Source: Rhodospirillaceae bacterium (GTDB lineage Bacteria; Pseudomonadota; Alphaproteobacteria; SHVZ01). Taken from it: a stretch of DNA of 47,096 bases. This document shows positions 27,049 through 36,357 of the stretch, piece by piece (the stretch's first letter is position 1; each line of letters begins with the position of its first letter). Both the position numbers and the translations under genes were made by a program. The stretch is taken from the NCBI GenBank assembly GCA_016792585.1, contig JAEULB010000159.1, forward strand, positions 1 through 47,096, read 5' to 3'. Below the pieces are notes generated by a model. It was not told where the DNA came from. It did no database searches and saw only the letters and a program-made list of their open reading frames with translations.

Positions 27049-27264
27049 ATGAAATTCGTTCTTGCTCTTGCCATGCTGGTCGCCTTCACCGCATCGGCGT
27101 CGGCGCAGTCCTTCTACATCGTCCAGGATGCCGCGACGAAGAAGTGCACGGTCGTCACCGAGAAACCGACCGTCACCTCGATGGTCGTGATCGGCGACAC
27201 CGTCTACAAGACGAAGACCGAGGCCGAGGCTGGCCTGAAGACGACCACGGTCTGCACGCAGTAG
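27049..27264 (+). CDS. Small exported protein, unknown
   Basis: 71 residues. Signal peptide MKFVLALAMLVAFTASASAQ cleaved after ASA, then a mature domain of about 52 residues (SFYIVQDAATKKCTVVTEK, then GDTVYKTKTEAEAGLKTTTVCTQ) with two Cys that can form one disulfide. The look is that of the small periplasmic proteins common in Bradyrhizobium-like bacteria; function unknown. Strong site aggagagg just before ATG. Followed 24 bases later by a clear terminator, so it is a single-gene transcript. Confidence 0.82.
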   Translation: MKFVLALAMLVAFTASASAQSFYIVQDAATKKCTVVTEKPTVTSMVVIGDTVYKTKTEAEAGLKTTTVCTQ

Positions 27265-27288
27265 CGATCGCCTCCGGTTGTGGGAACT

Positions 27289-27322
27289 GGCCCCGCTCCC
27301 GAGGGAGCGGGGCCATTTTTTT
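27289..27322 (+). terminator. Rho-independent terminator
   Basis: Perfect inverted repeat ggccccgctccc (27289-27300) and gggagcggggcc (27303-27314) followed by attttttt. It ends the transcript of the small exported protein, three bases before the convergent thiolase stop. Confidence 0.95.
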
Positions 27323-27324
27323 CG

Positions 27325-28509
<1,185 letters not shown>

Positions 28510-28529
28510 GGGGTAGCTCTCTTGACTCG

Positions 28530-28568
28530 AAAAGAAAACGGCGCGGGAGAGGTCCCTCCCCCGCGCCG
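28530..28568 (-). terminator. Rho-independent terminator after livK
   Basis: Read on the minus strand: cggcgcggg, a G-T pair, gagg, loop ga, cctc, then cccgcgccg, about 14 paired positions, followed by ttttctttt. It starts 17 bases past the livK stop and separates the liv operon from the thiolase gene. Confidence 0.9.
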
Positions 28569-28585
28569 GTCCTACGCGTAGCGGA

Positions 28586-29812
28586 TCAGCTGCCGATCTC
28601 GCCCGACATGATCGGGCCGAACAGCTCCCACCGGTCGCCGGTGAAGCGCTGCATCTGCATCTGCTCGATCGGGAAGAAGTCGTTCGGACCGCTGTTGAGC
28701 TTGATGCCCGGCAGCAGCACGTTGATCTCGACGTTCTTCAGGTTGGCCGCCTGCTTCATCACGTTCTCGCGGGTCAGCTCGTTGCCGGCCTGCTTCAGGA
28801 CCTGAACCAGGCTCTGGCCGACGGCGTAGCCGTAGACCGTGAAGCTCGAGGTCTTGTCGCCCTCGGGGAAGTACTTGTCCATGAAGGCGATCCATTCCTT
28901 CATCCCGGCATCGTCCTTCCAGGTCGGGTCGGTCGAGTCCTTGATGTAGCCGGTCGAGAGGATGCCCTTCGACGCCTCGAGCCCGGCGGGCTTCAGCACC
29001 GAGCCGACGGAGTTCGACACGTTGTTGAGGAGATGCACGGGCTGCCAGCCGATCTCGGCGGCCTTGCGGATCGCCTGGGCGGCGAACTTGGGCGTGGCGA
29101 CGTTGAAGAAGATGTCAGCGCCCTTCGACTTGAGGGTCACGATCTGCGAGTCGACGGTCGGATCGGCAACCTCGTAGGGCAGCTCCGAGACGATCATCGT
29201 CGCCGCCTTGGCGCCGAGACCTTCCTTCATGCCCTTTAGGTAGTCCTTACCGTAGTCGTCGTTCTGGTAGAGGATGCCGATCTTGCCGTTCGGGTGCTTG
29301 TCGAGGATGTACTTGGCGTAGATGCGGCCTTCGCTCTGGTAATTGGGCTGCCAGCCCATCGTCCACGGGAACTCCTTCGGATTGCCGAACTGCGTGGCGC
29401 CCGTGGCGACGAACAGCTGCGGCACCTTCTTGCCGTTCATGTACTTCTGGATCGCGGTGTTGCCGGGCGTGCCCAACGACTGGAAGACCAGCAGCACCTC
29501 GTCGCTCTCGACCAGCTTGCGCGCCTGCTCGACGGTCTTCGGCGGGCTGTAGCCGTCGTCATAGGTGACGAAGGTGAGCTTGCGACCATTGACGCCGCCT
29601 TCGGCGTTCACTTTCTTGAAATAGGCTTCGAGGGTCTTGCCGATCAGGCCGTAGGCCGAGGCCGGACCGCTGTAGGGATTGATGTTCCCGATCTTGATCT
29701 CGGTGTCGCTTGCACCCGGGTCGTATTTCTTCTGCGCGAGCGACGGCGACGAGATGAGCGCTGCGCCGGCCAAGGCCGCCGCCATCGTCAGCAGGGTTCG
29801 CCTGGAAGTCAT
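28586..29812 (-). CDS. livK: HAAT-family ABC transporter solute-binding protein
   Basis: 408 residues. N-terminal signal peptide ([20 protein letters not shown], cleavage near SLAQ) with an RR pair but no full Tat motif, then a LivK/LivJ-type periplasmic binding fold: [65 protein letters not shown] and a C-terminal [21 protein letters not shown]. Family members bind branched-chain amino acids or, near acyl-CoA genes, aromatic or aliphatic acids. Here the divergent pim-like genes favour an organic acid; that is inference. Last gene of the transporter operon, ended by a terminator. Confidence 0.93.
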   Translation of the reverse strand: MTSRRTLLTMAAALAGAALISSPSLAQKKYDPGASDTEIKIGNINPYSGPASAYGLIGKTLEAYFKKVNAEGGVNGRKLTFVTYDDGYSPPKTVEQARKLVESDEVLLVFQSLGTPGNTAIQKYMNGKKVPQLFVATGATQFGNPKEFPWTMGWQPNYQSEGRIYAKYILDKHPNGKIGILYQNDDYGKDYLKGMKEGLGAKAATMIVSELPYEVADPTVDSQIVTLKSKGADIFFNVATPKFAAQAIRKAAEIGWQPVHLLNNVSNSVGSVLKPAGLEASKGILSTGYIKDSTDPTWKDDAGMKEWIAFMDKYFPEGDKTSSFTVYGYAVGQSLVQVLKQAGNELTRENVMKQAANLKNVEINVLLPGIKLNSGPNDFFPIEQMQMQRFTGDRWELFGPIMSGEIGS

Positions 29813-29826
29813 TGTTTCCTCCTTGG

Positions 29827-30852
29827 TTACCGGTTCGACGACATAAGACGGGCGAGACGGCCCGTCACCAGACGCACGAAGCCCGCCGCCCCGGTTGGCA
29901 TCACGTAGATGACCAGGATCAGGATGGCTCCGTAGACCGCCCAAGCGAGGCCCTTCGAGACCTGCTCGGCGAGATTGGGGATGTACATGATGAAGATGCC
30001 GCCGATCAGCGCGCCCGGGATCGAGCCGACGCCGCCGACCACCAGGCCGACGAGGAAGCTGACGGCGAGGAAGAAGGTGAAGCTGTCGGGTGCGACGAAC
30101 TGGACGACGATCGCGCCGAGCGAGCCGGCGACGCCGGTGTAGAGCGCGCTGACGCCGAAGGCCATCGACTTGTAGAAGGCGGTGTCGATGCCCATCGCCT
30201 TGGCCGCGAGCGGATTGTCGCGGATCGCCTTCAGCGCGCGGCCGGTGCGGCTGGAGACGAGCCGGACGGCGGCGACGAACATCAGCAGCAGGACCGCCAG
30301 CGTGAAGTAGTAGAGCCACCTGTCCTGGCTCAGCGGCAGACCGAAAGGCGCGTCCGGCTTGATGATGACGATGCCCTGCACGCCGCCGGTCCAGTGCTCG
30401 AGGATCGAGAGCTTGAGCAGTTGCGGCGTCGCGACCGCGAGCGCGAAGGTTGCGAGTGCGAGGTAGAGGCCTTCCAGCCGGAGCGCCGGCAGACCGAAGA
30501 GGAATCCGGCGACCAGGCAGACGACGCCGGCGGCCGGCAGGGTCAGAAAGTACGGGACGCCGAAACGGTCCATCAGGATCGCCGTGGTGTAGGCGCCGAT
30601 CGCATAAAAGGCGCTGTGGCCGAGCGAGAACTGCCCGTTGATCCCGGTCAGGAGATTGAGACCGAGGATCGCGATCGCATAGACCATGACCAGCGTCAGC
30701 TGGAACACATGGAAGTTCTTGAGGAAGAGCGGAAGCGCCAGCCCGACGATCAGCGCTGCGACAAGGATCAGGCGCTGCCATGCCGGCACGGTGAGGCCGC
30801 CGAGCCTGGGGGCGGCGACGGCAGTCTCGGCGATGTCTTCGCGGACGGCCAT
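29827..30852 (-). CDS. livM: HAAT ABC transporter permease, LivM-type
   Basis: 341 residues with about nine to ten hydrophobic segments. The LivM signature YAIAILGLNLLTGINGQFSLGHSAFYAIGAY is clear, followed by the cytoplasmic coupling segment LVSSRTGRALKAIRDNPLAAKAMGID. The N-terminal tail MAVREDIAETAVAAPRLGGL is cytosolic. Pairs with LivH in the inner membrane to form the channel. Four bases follow the livH stop and fourteen precede livK. Confidence 0.95.
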   Translation of the reverse strand: MAVREDIAETAVAAPRLGGLTVPAWQRLILVAALIVGLALPLFLKNFHVFQLTLVMVYAIAILGLNLLTGINGQFSLGHSAFYAIGAYTTAILMDRFGVPYFLTLPAAGVVCLVAGFLFGLPALRLEGLYLALATFALAVATPQLLKLSILEHWTGGVQGIVIIKPDAPFGLPLSQDRWLYYFTLAVLLLMFVAAVRLVSSRTGRALKAIRDNPLAAKAMGIDTAFYKSMAFGVSALYTGVAGSLGAIVVQFVAPDSFTFFLAVSFLVGLVVGGVGSIPGALIGGIFIMYIPNLAEQVSKGLAWAVYGAILILVIYVMPTGAAGFVRLVTGRLARLMSSNR

Positions 30853-30856
30853 GGCG

Positions 30857-31735
30857 CTAGACCCGACTCACAGCTGTCCGGCCGAAGAGGCCGGAGGGCT
30901 TGACCATGAGGACGGCGACGATCAGCACCAGCGCGATGGTGAGCTTGAGCTCCTTGCCGATGACCGGCACGAAGGTGCCGGCGAGGTTCTCGACGATGCC
31001 GACGGCGAAGCCGCCGAGCACGGCACCGACCGGGCTGGTGAGCCCGCCGACGACCGCCCCGGCGAGCCCGTAGAGCAGGATGCCCAGCATCATGTTGGGC
31101 TCGAGGAAGACCACGGGCGCGATCATCATGCCCGCAACGGCGCCGATCGCGGCCGCCAGGCCCCAGCCCAGCGCCACCATCCAGCCGACACGGATGCCTA
31201 CCAGCCTGGCCGAGTCCGGGTTGGCCGCGGCGGCGCGCATCGCAAGGCCGAGCCTGGTGTGGCGGAAGAGCACGTAGAGCAGCACCAGGAGGATCAGAGT
31301 GACGGCAATCATGCCGAGGTCATGCGCGCCGATCAGGCGATTGTTGAACAGCGGCTGCGAAGGGAACGGGCTCGGAAAGCTCTTGATCGTATGCTCCCAG
31401 ATGAAGCCGGCGATGCTGTTCAGGATCGAGAACATCGCGATGAAGACGATGATGTGGCTCAAGACCGGGGCGTTTCGGATCGGCTTGAACAGCGCGCGTT
31501 CGATCACCACTCCGGCGATGAAGGAGATGACGATCGTGAAGGCGAAGGCGATCCAGTAGGGGAAGCCCCAGGCCAGCAGCTGCCAGGCGATGTAGGTCGA
31601 GAACATCGCCATCTCGCCCTGGGCGAAGTTGAAGTGGTCGATCGACTGGTAGATCATCACCACGGCGAGCGCCATGCAGGCATAGATGCCGCCGGTGGCG
31701 ATGCCCGCCAGGAGCTGGTGCAGAAAGAGCTCCAT
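30857..31735 (-). CDS. livH: HAAT ABC transporter permease, LivH-type
   Basis: 292 residues, about eight membrane segments. N-terminal LLAGIATGGIYACMALAVVMIYQSIDHFNFAQGEMAMFS is the LivH start, and FRHTRLGLAMRAAAANPDSARLVGI is the ATPase-contact loop. Forms the membrane channel with LivM. It follows livF by 15 bases and precedes livM by four. Confidence 0.95.
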   Translation of the reverse strand: MELFLHQLLAGIATGGIYACMALAVVMIYQSIDHFNFAQGEMAMFSTYIAWQLLAWGFPYWIAFAFTIVISFIAGVVIERALFKPIRNAPVLSHIIVFIAMFSILNSIAGFIWEHTIKSFPSPFPSQPLFNNRLIGAHDLGMIAVTLILLVLLYVLFRHTRLGLAMRAAAANPDSARLVGIRVGWMVALGWGLAAAIGAVAGMMIAPVVFLEPNMMLGILLYGLAGAVVGGLTSPVGAVLGGFAVGIVENLAGTFVPVIGKELKLTIALVLIVAVLMVKPSGLFGRTAVSRV

Positions 31736-31750
31736 TCCTCCCCTTCCCCC

Positions 31751-32464
31751 TCAATAGCCGAGATATGCCCGACGAATGCTCTCGTCGGCGCCGATCTCCG
31801 GGGTCGATCCGGACATGACGATGCGGCCGGTCTCGATCAGGTAGGCATGATCGGCGAGCGCCAGGGCCAGAGAGGCGTTCTGCTCCACCAGCAACACGCT
31901 GACCCGGTCGGCTCTGTTGACCGCTTTCAGGATCTCGAACACCTCCGCGACCAGCAGCGGCGCCAGGCCGAAGGACGGCTCGTCCAGCAGCATGATGCGC
32001 GGGCGCAGCATCAACGCGCGACCGACCGCAAGCATCTGCTGCTCGCCGCCGCTGAGCGTGCCCGCCTGCTGATGCCGGCGCTCCTTCAGGCGCGGGAAGT
32101 GGGCATAGACGCGATCGATGTCGCGCGCGATCTCGGCACGGTCGGTACGAATCATGGCGCCGAGGAAGAGGTTCTCCTCGACAGTCAGGCGGACGAAGGT
32201 TCCGCGGCCTTCCGGCACATGGGCGACACGGAGGCGAACCACGTCCTCGACCGCGAGCCCGACGATTGGCTTGCCGTCGAGCAGGATCTCGCCTTCGCTT
32301 CGGATCATGCTGCAGATCGCGCGGAGCACGGTGGTCTTGCCCGCGCCGTTGGCGCCGAGAAGCGCAGTGATGCCGCCTTCCTTGAGATCGAGGTCGATCC
32401 CGTGCAGCGCGCGGGTCTGGCCGTAGTAGGCCTTGAGGCCGCGAACGGAGAGATTGGCGCTCAT
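31751..32464 (-). CDS. livF: HAAT ABC transporter ATPase, LivF-type
   Basis: 237 residues, one nucleotide-binding domain: Walker A GANGAGKTT, Q-loop region in PEGRGTFVRLTVEENLFLG, signature LSGGEQQMLAVGRAL, Walker B IMLLDEPSFGLAP, H-loop VLLVEQNASLAL. LivF proteins lack the extra C-terminal extension of LivG, as here. ATG overlaps the livG stop by four bases (32461-32464), so the two ATPases are translated together. Confidence 0.95.
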   Translation of the reverse strand: MSANLSVRGLKAYYGQTRALHGIDLDLKEGGITALLGANGAGKTTVLRAICSMIRSEGEILLDGKPIVGLAVEDVVRLRVAHVPEGRGTFVRLTVEENLFLGAMIRTDRAEIARDIDRVYAHFPRLKERRHQQAGTLSGGEQQMLAVGRALMLRPRIMLLDEPSFGLAPLLVAEVFEILKAVNRADRVSVLLVEQNASLALALADHAYLIETGRIVMSGSTPEIGADESIRRAYLGY

Positions 32465-33300
32465 GCCTTCGCCGTCCCGAGATATGCGGCGATCACCGCC
32501 GGATCCTGCTGCACGGCGGCCGGGGCCCCTTCGCAGATCTTCCGGCCGAAATTGAGCGCGACGACGATGTCGGAGACCGACATCACCAGTCCCATGTGAT
32601 GCTCGACGAGCAGGATGGTGATGCCGTGATCGTCGCGGATCTGGCGGATCAGGCGGCCGAGTTCCGCCACCTCCTCGTGATTGAGGCCGCCGGCGGGCTC
32701 GTCCAGCAGCAGGAGCTTCGGGCGCATCACCAGCGCGCGCGCCAGCTCCACCCGCTTCTGCGTGCCGAACGGCAATCCGGCGACCGGGCGGCCGGCCACC
32801 GGCCCGAGATCCAGATAGTCGATGATTTCCTTCGCGTCGCCGTGAAGGTCGCGCTCGCGTCCGCGCACCGCCGGCAGGCCGAGCGCGTCGCTGAGGAAGT
32901 CGCTCTTCGTCCGCGTATGGCCGCCCACCAGCACGTTGTCGAGCACGGTCATGCCACGGAACAGCGCCAAGTTCTGGAAGGTGCGGCCGATGCCGATCTC
33001 GGCGATCCGATGCGGCGACCGGTCGAGGATCGAGGCGCCTTCGAAGCGGATATCGCCGGAGACCGGCGTGTAGAGGCGGCTCAGGCAGTTGAACAGCGTC
33101 GTCTTGCCGGCACCGTTCGGGCCGATCAGCCCCAGGATCCGGCCGGGTGGCAGATCGAAGGTGACGCCGTCGAGCGCCACGATGCCGCCGAAGCGCACCA
33201 CCACGTCGCGGACCGCAAGCAGCGGTCCCGCACCTTCAGACGACAGGGTCGGAGACCGCTCCGCCGCTAGGCTGGTCGCGGACCCGGATGCTCCACTCAA
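32461..33300 (-). CDS. livG: HAAT ABC transporter ATPase, LivG-type
   Basis: 279 residues. A 24-residue unstructured N-terminus precedes the domain: Walker A GPNGAGKTTLFN, LivG-type insertion around RTKSDFLSDALGLPAVRGRERDLHGDAKEI, signature LPFGTQKRVELARAL (atypical FGTQ in place of SGGQ, normal for LivG), Walker B LLLLDEPAGGLNHEE, H-loop LLVEHHMGL. First transporter gene, 39 bases after iclR on the same strand. Confidence 0.95.
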   Translation of the reverse strand: MSGASGSATSLAAERSPTLSSEGAGPLLAVRDVVVRFGGIVALDGVTFDLPPGRILGLIGPNGAGKTTLFNCLSRLYTPVSGDIRFEGASILDRSPHRIAEIGIGRTFQNLALFRGMTVLDNVLVGGHTRTKSDFLSDALGLPAVRGRERDLHGDAKEIIDYLDLGPVAGRPVAGLPFGTQKRVELARALVMRPKLLLLDEPAGGLNHEEVAELGRLIRQIRDDHGITILLVEHHMGLVMSVSDIVVALNFGRKICEGAPAAVQQDPAVIAAYLGTAKA

Positions 33301-33339
33301 AGACGAGTCCTCCCGATCATTTGAAATCTTCTTCTGACG

Positions 33340-34173
33340 CTAGTGATGGCCGAGCAGCACCTCCACGCCGCGAACCATGTTGACCAGACGCGGGCCGATG
33401 TCGGTTTCCAAGCGGTCGCGCGACAGCTGGAACGATGGGGCGCCGCAGTTGAAGACCATGATCGGCGAGCCGTCGGACGGGATCATCGGCACGCCGACCC
33501 CGTTCACGTCGGATTTCCACTCGCCGATCGACATGGTGAAGCCGCGCGAGGCGTAGTCCTCGATCCCGCGCTCGATACCGGCGCGGATCTGCGGCCAGCG
33601 CTCGGGATCGCGCTTGGCGATGAAGTCCATCAGGTGCTCGCGCTCGCTCTCCGGCAGCGCCGCGAGCAGCGCGCGGCCCATCGAGGTGGTGGCGATCGGC
33701 ACTTTCGATCCGAGATCGAGGCGCAGCGTCACTGCGGCGTTGCTGCGGCAATACTCGACATAGATCAGGTTGAGCCGGTCGCGGCTGCCGAGCGCCACCG
33801 AGGCGCCGGAATAGTCGGCGAGCTCCTGCATGTGTGGGCGGGCGAGCTGGCGGATGCCCATGTTCGAGAGCACCGCGTAGCCCAGCGCCAGCGCCGGGGC
33901 GCCCAGGTGATACTTCCCCAGGCGTTCCGAATAGGTGAGGTAGCCCAGCTTGGTCAGCGTGTAGGTGAGGCGCGACACGGTCGGCTTCGGAAGGCCGGTT
34001 GCGCGCGCGATCTCCTGGTTGCCGAGCTGCGCGTGGTTCGGCTGGAAAGCCCTCAACACCTCGAGGCCCCGGGCCAAGGCTTCGACGAACTGACGGTCGC
34101 GCTTGGGCTCGCCCGAAGGGCCGCCCTCTTCCCGCGCACGCGCTAGCCATTCGGTGCTGCTGCCGGTCGTCAT
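33340..34173 (-). CDS. IclR-family transcriptional regulator
   Basis: 277 residues from ATG 34173. An N-terminal winged helix (FVEALARGLEVLRAF, NQEIARATGLPKPTVSRLTYTLTKLGYL) is followed by the IclR effector domain (ARPHMQELADYSGASVALGSRDRLN, ATTSMGRALLAALPESERE, RGFTMSIGEWKSDVNGVGVPM). Such proteins are repressors or activators that answer to an aromatic or aliphatic acid or its CoA ester. It heads the liv operon and is divergent from the pim-like operon, with a strong palindrome between. GTG 34224 is an alternative start adding 17 residues (MYSPVNPSEREGGDRAG); its ribosome site is no better. Confidence 0.93.
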   Translation of the reverse strand: MTTGSSTEWLARAREEGGPSGEPKRDRQFVEALARGLEVLRAFQPNHAQLGNQEIARATGLPKPTVSRLTYTLTKLGYLTYSERLGKYHLGAPALALGYAVLSNMGIRQLARPHMQELADYSGASVALGSRDRLNLIYVEYCRSNAAVTLRLDLGSKVPIATTSMGRALLAALPESEREHLMDFIAKRDPERWPQIRAGIERGIEDYASRGFTMSIGEWKSDVNGVGVPMIPSDGSPIMVFNCGAPSFQLSRDRLETDIGPRLVNMVRGVEVLLGHH

Positions 34174-34249
34174 TCCTGCCCTGTCGCCTCCCTCTCGCTC
34201 GGAGGGATTTACAGGCGAGTACACTCCACCCTACGATCCACGTCAAATC

Positions 34250-34276
34250 TGCGAAACGCAATTTCGCAATGCGGAA
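34250..34276. promoter_or_regulatory. Probable IclR operator between divergent operons
   Basis: tgcgaaa-cgcaa-tttcgca (34250-34268) is a perfect 7-bp inverted repeat. It overlaps a second near-palindrome, tttcgca-a-tgcggaa (34262-34276, 6 of 7 bases). The half-site tgcgaaa/ttcgca recurs three times in 27 bases. The site lies 24 bases before the pimF GTG and 26 bases beyond the alternative iclR GTG. TTCGCA-type palindromes suit IclR-family regulators; binding is inferred. Confidence 0.65.
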
Positions 34277-34299
34277 CTAAGAGTAGGGAGACGCCGGGC

Positions 34300-36357
34300 G
34301 TGTCCAAAGCTTACGTGAACACCGATCGCAAAGGTGCGGTCGCCGTCATCCGTCTCGACAATCCGCCGGTGAATGCGCTCGGCCACGGGCTCAGGCTCGG
34401 CATCGCCTCCGCACTGAAGGCGGCCGAGGAAGACGCGGGCGTGAAGGCCGTCGTGCTGGTCGGCAACGGCCGCTGCTTCTCGGCCGGCGCCGACATCACC
34501 GAGTTCGGCAAGCCGCTGCAGTCGCCGAATCTGGCCGACCTGATCATGGCGATCGAAGCGAGCCCCAAGCCGGTGGTCGCGGCGATCCACGGCACGACGC
34601 TCGGCGGCGGGCTCGAGCTGGCGCTCTCCTGCCACGCGCGGGTCGCGGCCAAGGACGCGAAGCTGGGATTGCCCGAGATCAAGCTCGGCATCCTGCCGGG
34701 CGCCGGCGGCACCCAGCGCGTGCCCCGGCTGATCGGCGCCGAGAAGGCGCTGAAGATGATCACCTCCGGCGACATGATGCCGGCCGAGGAGGCGAAGGCC
34801 TCCGGCCTCGTCAACGAGGTCGCCGGCGACCTGGTCGACGCGGCGGCAAAGCTGGCGGAAGCGCTCGCGGATTCCGGCGACCTGCCGCGCGTCCGCGACA
34901 TGTCGGTTCCGGGCGACCGCGACACCTTCGACAAAGCGGCCGCGGCGCTGACCGGCAGGGGCCGCGTGCTGCCCGCGGCCAAGGCCTGCGTCGATGCGAT
35001 CAAGGCCGCGATCGAGATGCCCTTCGACAAGGGCCTCGCCTACGAATACGAGCTGTTCAAGCAGCTGGTCTCCAGCGACGAGTCCAAGGCGCAGCGTCAC
35101 GTCTTCTTCGCCGAGCGCAACGCCGCCAAGGTTGCCGACATGCCGGCGGACACGCAGGCAAAGCCGGTCTCCTCGGCCGCGGTGATCGGCGCCGGCACCA
35201 TGGGCGGCGGCATCACCATGTCCTTCGCCAATGCCGGCATCCCGGTGACCTTGATCGAGACGACCGACGCGGCGCTCAAGCGCGGCCTGGATACGATCCT
35301 CGCCAACTACAAGCGCAGCGGCCGCACGCCGCAAGCCGAGATCGACCGGCGCATGGGCCTGATCACACCGACCCTGGACATCGAGAAGGCGGCCGGCGCC
35401 GACATCGTGATCGAGGCGGTGTTCGAGGAGATGGAGATCAAGAAGGAGATCTTCGGCAAGCTCGACCGCATCGCCAAGCCCGGTGCGGTGCTGGCGACCA
35501 ACACCTCCTATCTGGACGTGAACGCGATCTCGGCGATGACGAAGCGGCCGGCCGATGTGCTCGGGATGCACTTCTTCAGCCCGGCGAACGTCATGAAGCT
35601 GCTGGAGATCGTGCGCGGCAAGGCGACCTCGCACGCGACCCTGGCAACCGCCATCGCCGTCGGCCGCAAGATCGGCAAGGTGCCGGTGATCGTCGGCGTC
35701 TGCGACGGCTTCGTCGGCAACCGCATGCTGGGCGCCCGCCTGAAAGCGACCGAGCAGCTGCTGCTCGAAGGCGCCTTGCCGCACGAGATCGATGCGGCGG
35801 CGACCTCGTTCGGCTTCGCGATGGGCCCCCTCGCCGTCTCCGATCTGGCGGGCCTCGACATCGGCATGCGCGCACGCCGGGCTCGCGGTGTTCGTGCGGC
35901 GGTGGCGGACGCGATCACCGACGCCGGGCGCTACGGCCAGAAAAACGGCAAGGGCTACTACCGCTACGACGAGGCCGACAAGCGGAAGCCCATCCCCGAT
36001 CCTGACGTGGAGAAGATCATTGTCGAGGCCTCGGAGAAGCTCGGCATCAAGCGCCGCCAGATCAGCCAGGAAGAGATCATCCAGCGGCTCAACTATCCGA
36101 TGATCAACGAGGGTGCCAAGATCCTCGAGGAAGGGATCGCCCAGCGGCCCAGCGACATCGACGTGATCTGGGTTTACGGCTATGGCTGGCCGGCCTGGCG
36201 CGGCGGGCCGATGCACCATGCCGACCAGATGGGGCTCAAGACCATCCGCGACTGGCTCGCCGAGCAGGCGCGCAAGTCCGGCGACGCGTCGCTCAACCCG
36301 GCGCCGGTTCTCGACCGCCTCGCCCGCGAGGGCCGCGGCTTCGCCTCGGCGTCATGA
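34300..36357 (+). CDS. pimF: Bifunctional enoyl-CoA hydratase / 3-hydroxyacyl-CoA dehydrogenase, PimF/FadJ-like
   Basis: 685 residues doing two beta-oxidation steps. The N-terminal crotonase domain (1-190) has the oxyanion GTTLGGGLELA and catalytic Glu pair E106 and E126 (LPEIKLGILPGAGGTQR). The central NAD domain has GAGTMGGG (from G297) and catalytic H424 in MHFFSPANVMKLLEIV; the C-terminal 3HCDH domains follow, ending with YGYGWPAWRGGPMHHADQMG. Short for FadJ (about 710) but complete. GTG start, with tagggag 10 bases upstream. The ATGA at its end is the ligase start. Order and content match pimF of the pim operon; substrate (dicarboxylic versus straight-chain acyl-CoA) is inferred. Confidence 0.93.
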   Translation: MSKAYVNTDRKGAVAVIRLDNPPVNALGHGLRLGIASALKAAEEDAGVKAVVLVGNGRCFSAGADITEFGKPLQSPNLADLIMAIEASPKPVVAAIHGTTLGGGLELALSCHARVAAKDAKLGLPEIKLGILPGAGGTQRVPRLIGAEKALKMITSGDMMPAEEAKASGLVNEVAGDLVDAAAKLAEALADSGDLPRVRDMSVPGDRDTFDKAAAALTGRGRVLPAAKACVDAIKAAIEMPFDKGLAYEYELFKQLVSSDESKAQRHVFFAERNAAKVADMPADTQAKPVSSAAVIGAGTMGGGITMSFANAGIPVTLIETTDAALKRGLDTILANYKRSGRTPQAEIDRRMGLITPTLDIEKAAGADIVIEAVFEEMEIKKEIFGKLDRIAKPGAVLATNTSYLDVNAISAMTKRPADVLGMHFFSPANVMKLLEIVRGKATSHATLATAIAVGRKIGKVPVIVGVCDGFVGNRMLGARLKATEQLLLEGALPHEIDAAATSFGFAMGPLAVSDLAGLDIGMRARRARGVRAAVADAITDAGRYGQKNGKGYYRYDEADKRKPIPDPDVEKIIVEASEKLGIKRRQISQEEIIQRLNYPMINEGAKILEEGIAQRPSDIDVIWVYGYGWPAWRGGPMHHADQMGLKTIRDWLAEQARKSGDASLNPAPVLDRLAREGRGFASAS

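Noticed and set aside
34243..36219. Leftward open frame opposite the hydratase-dehydrogenase gene
   Set aside because: Antisense shadow without motifs; the sense frame has all catalytic residues.
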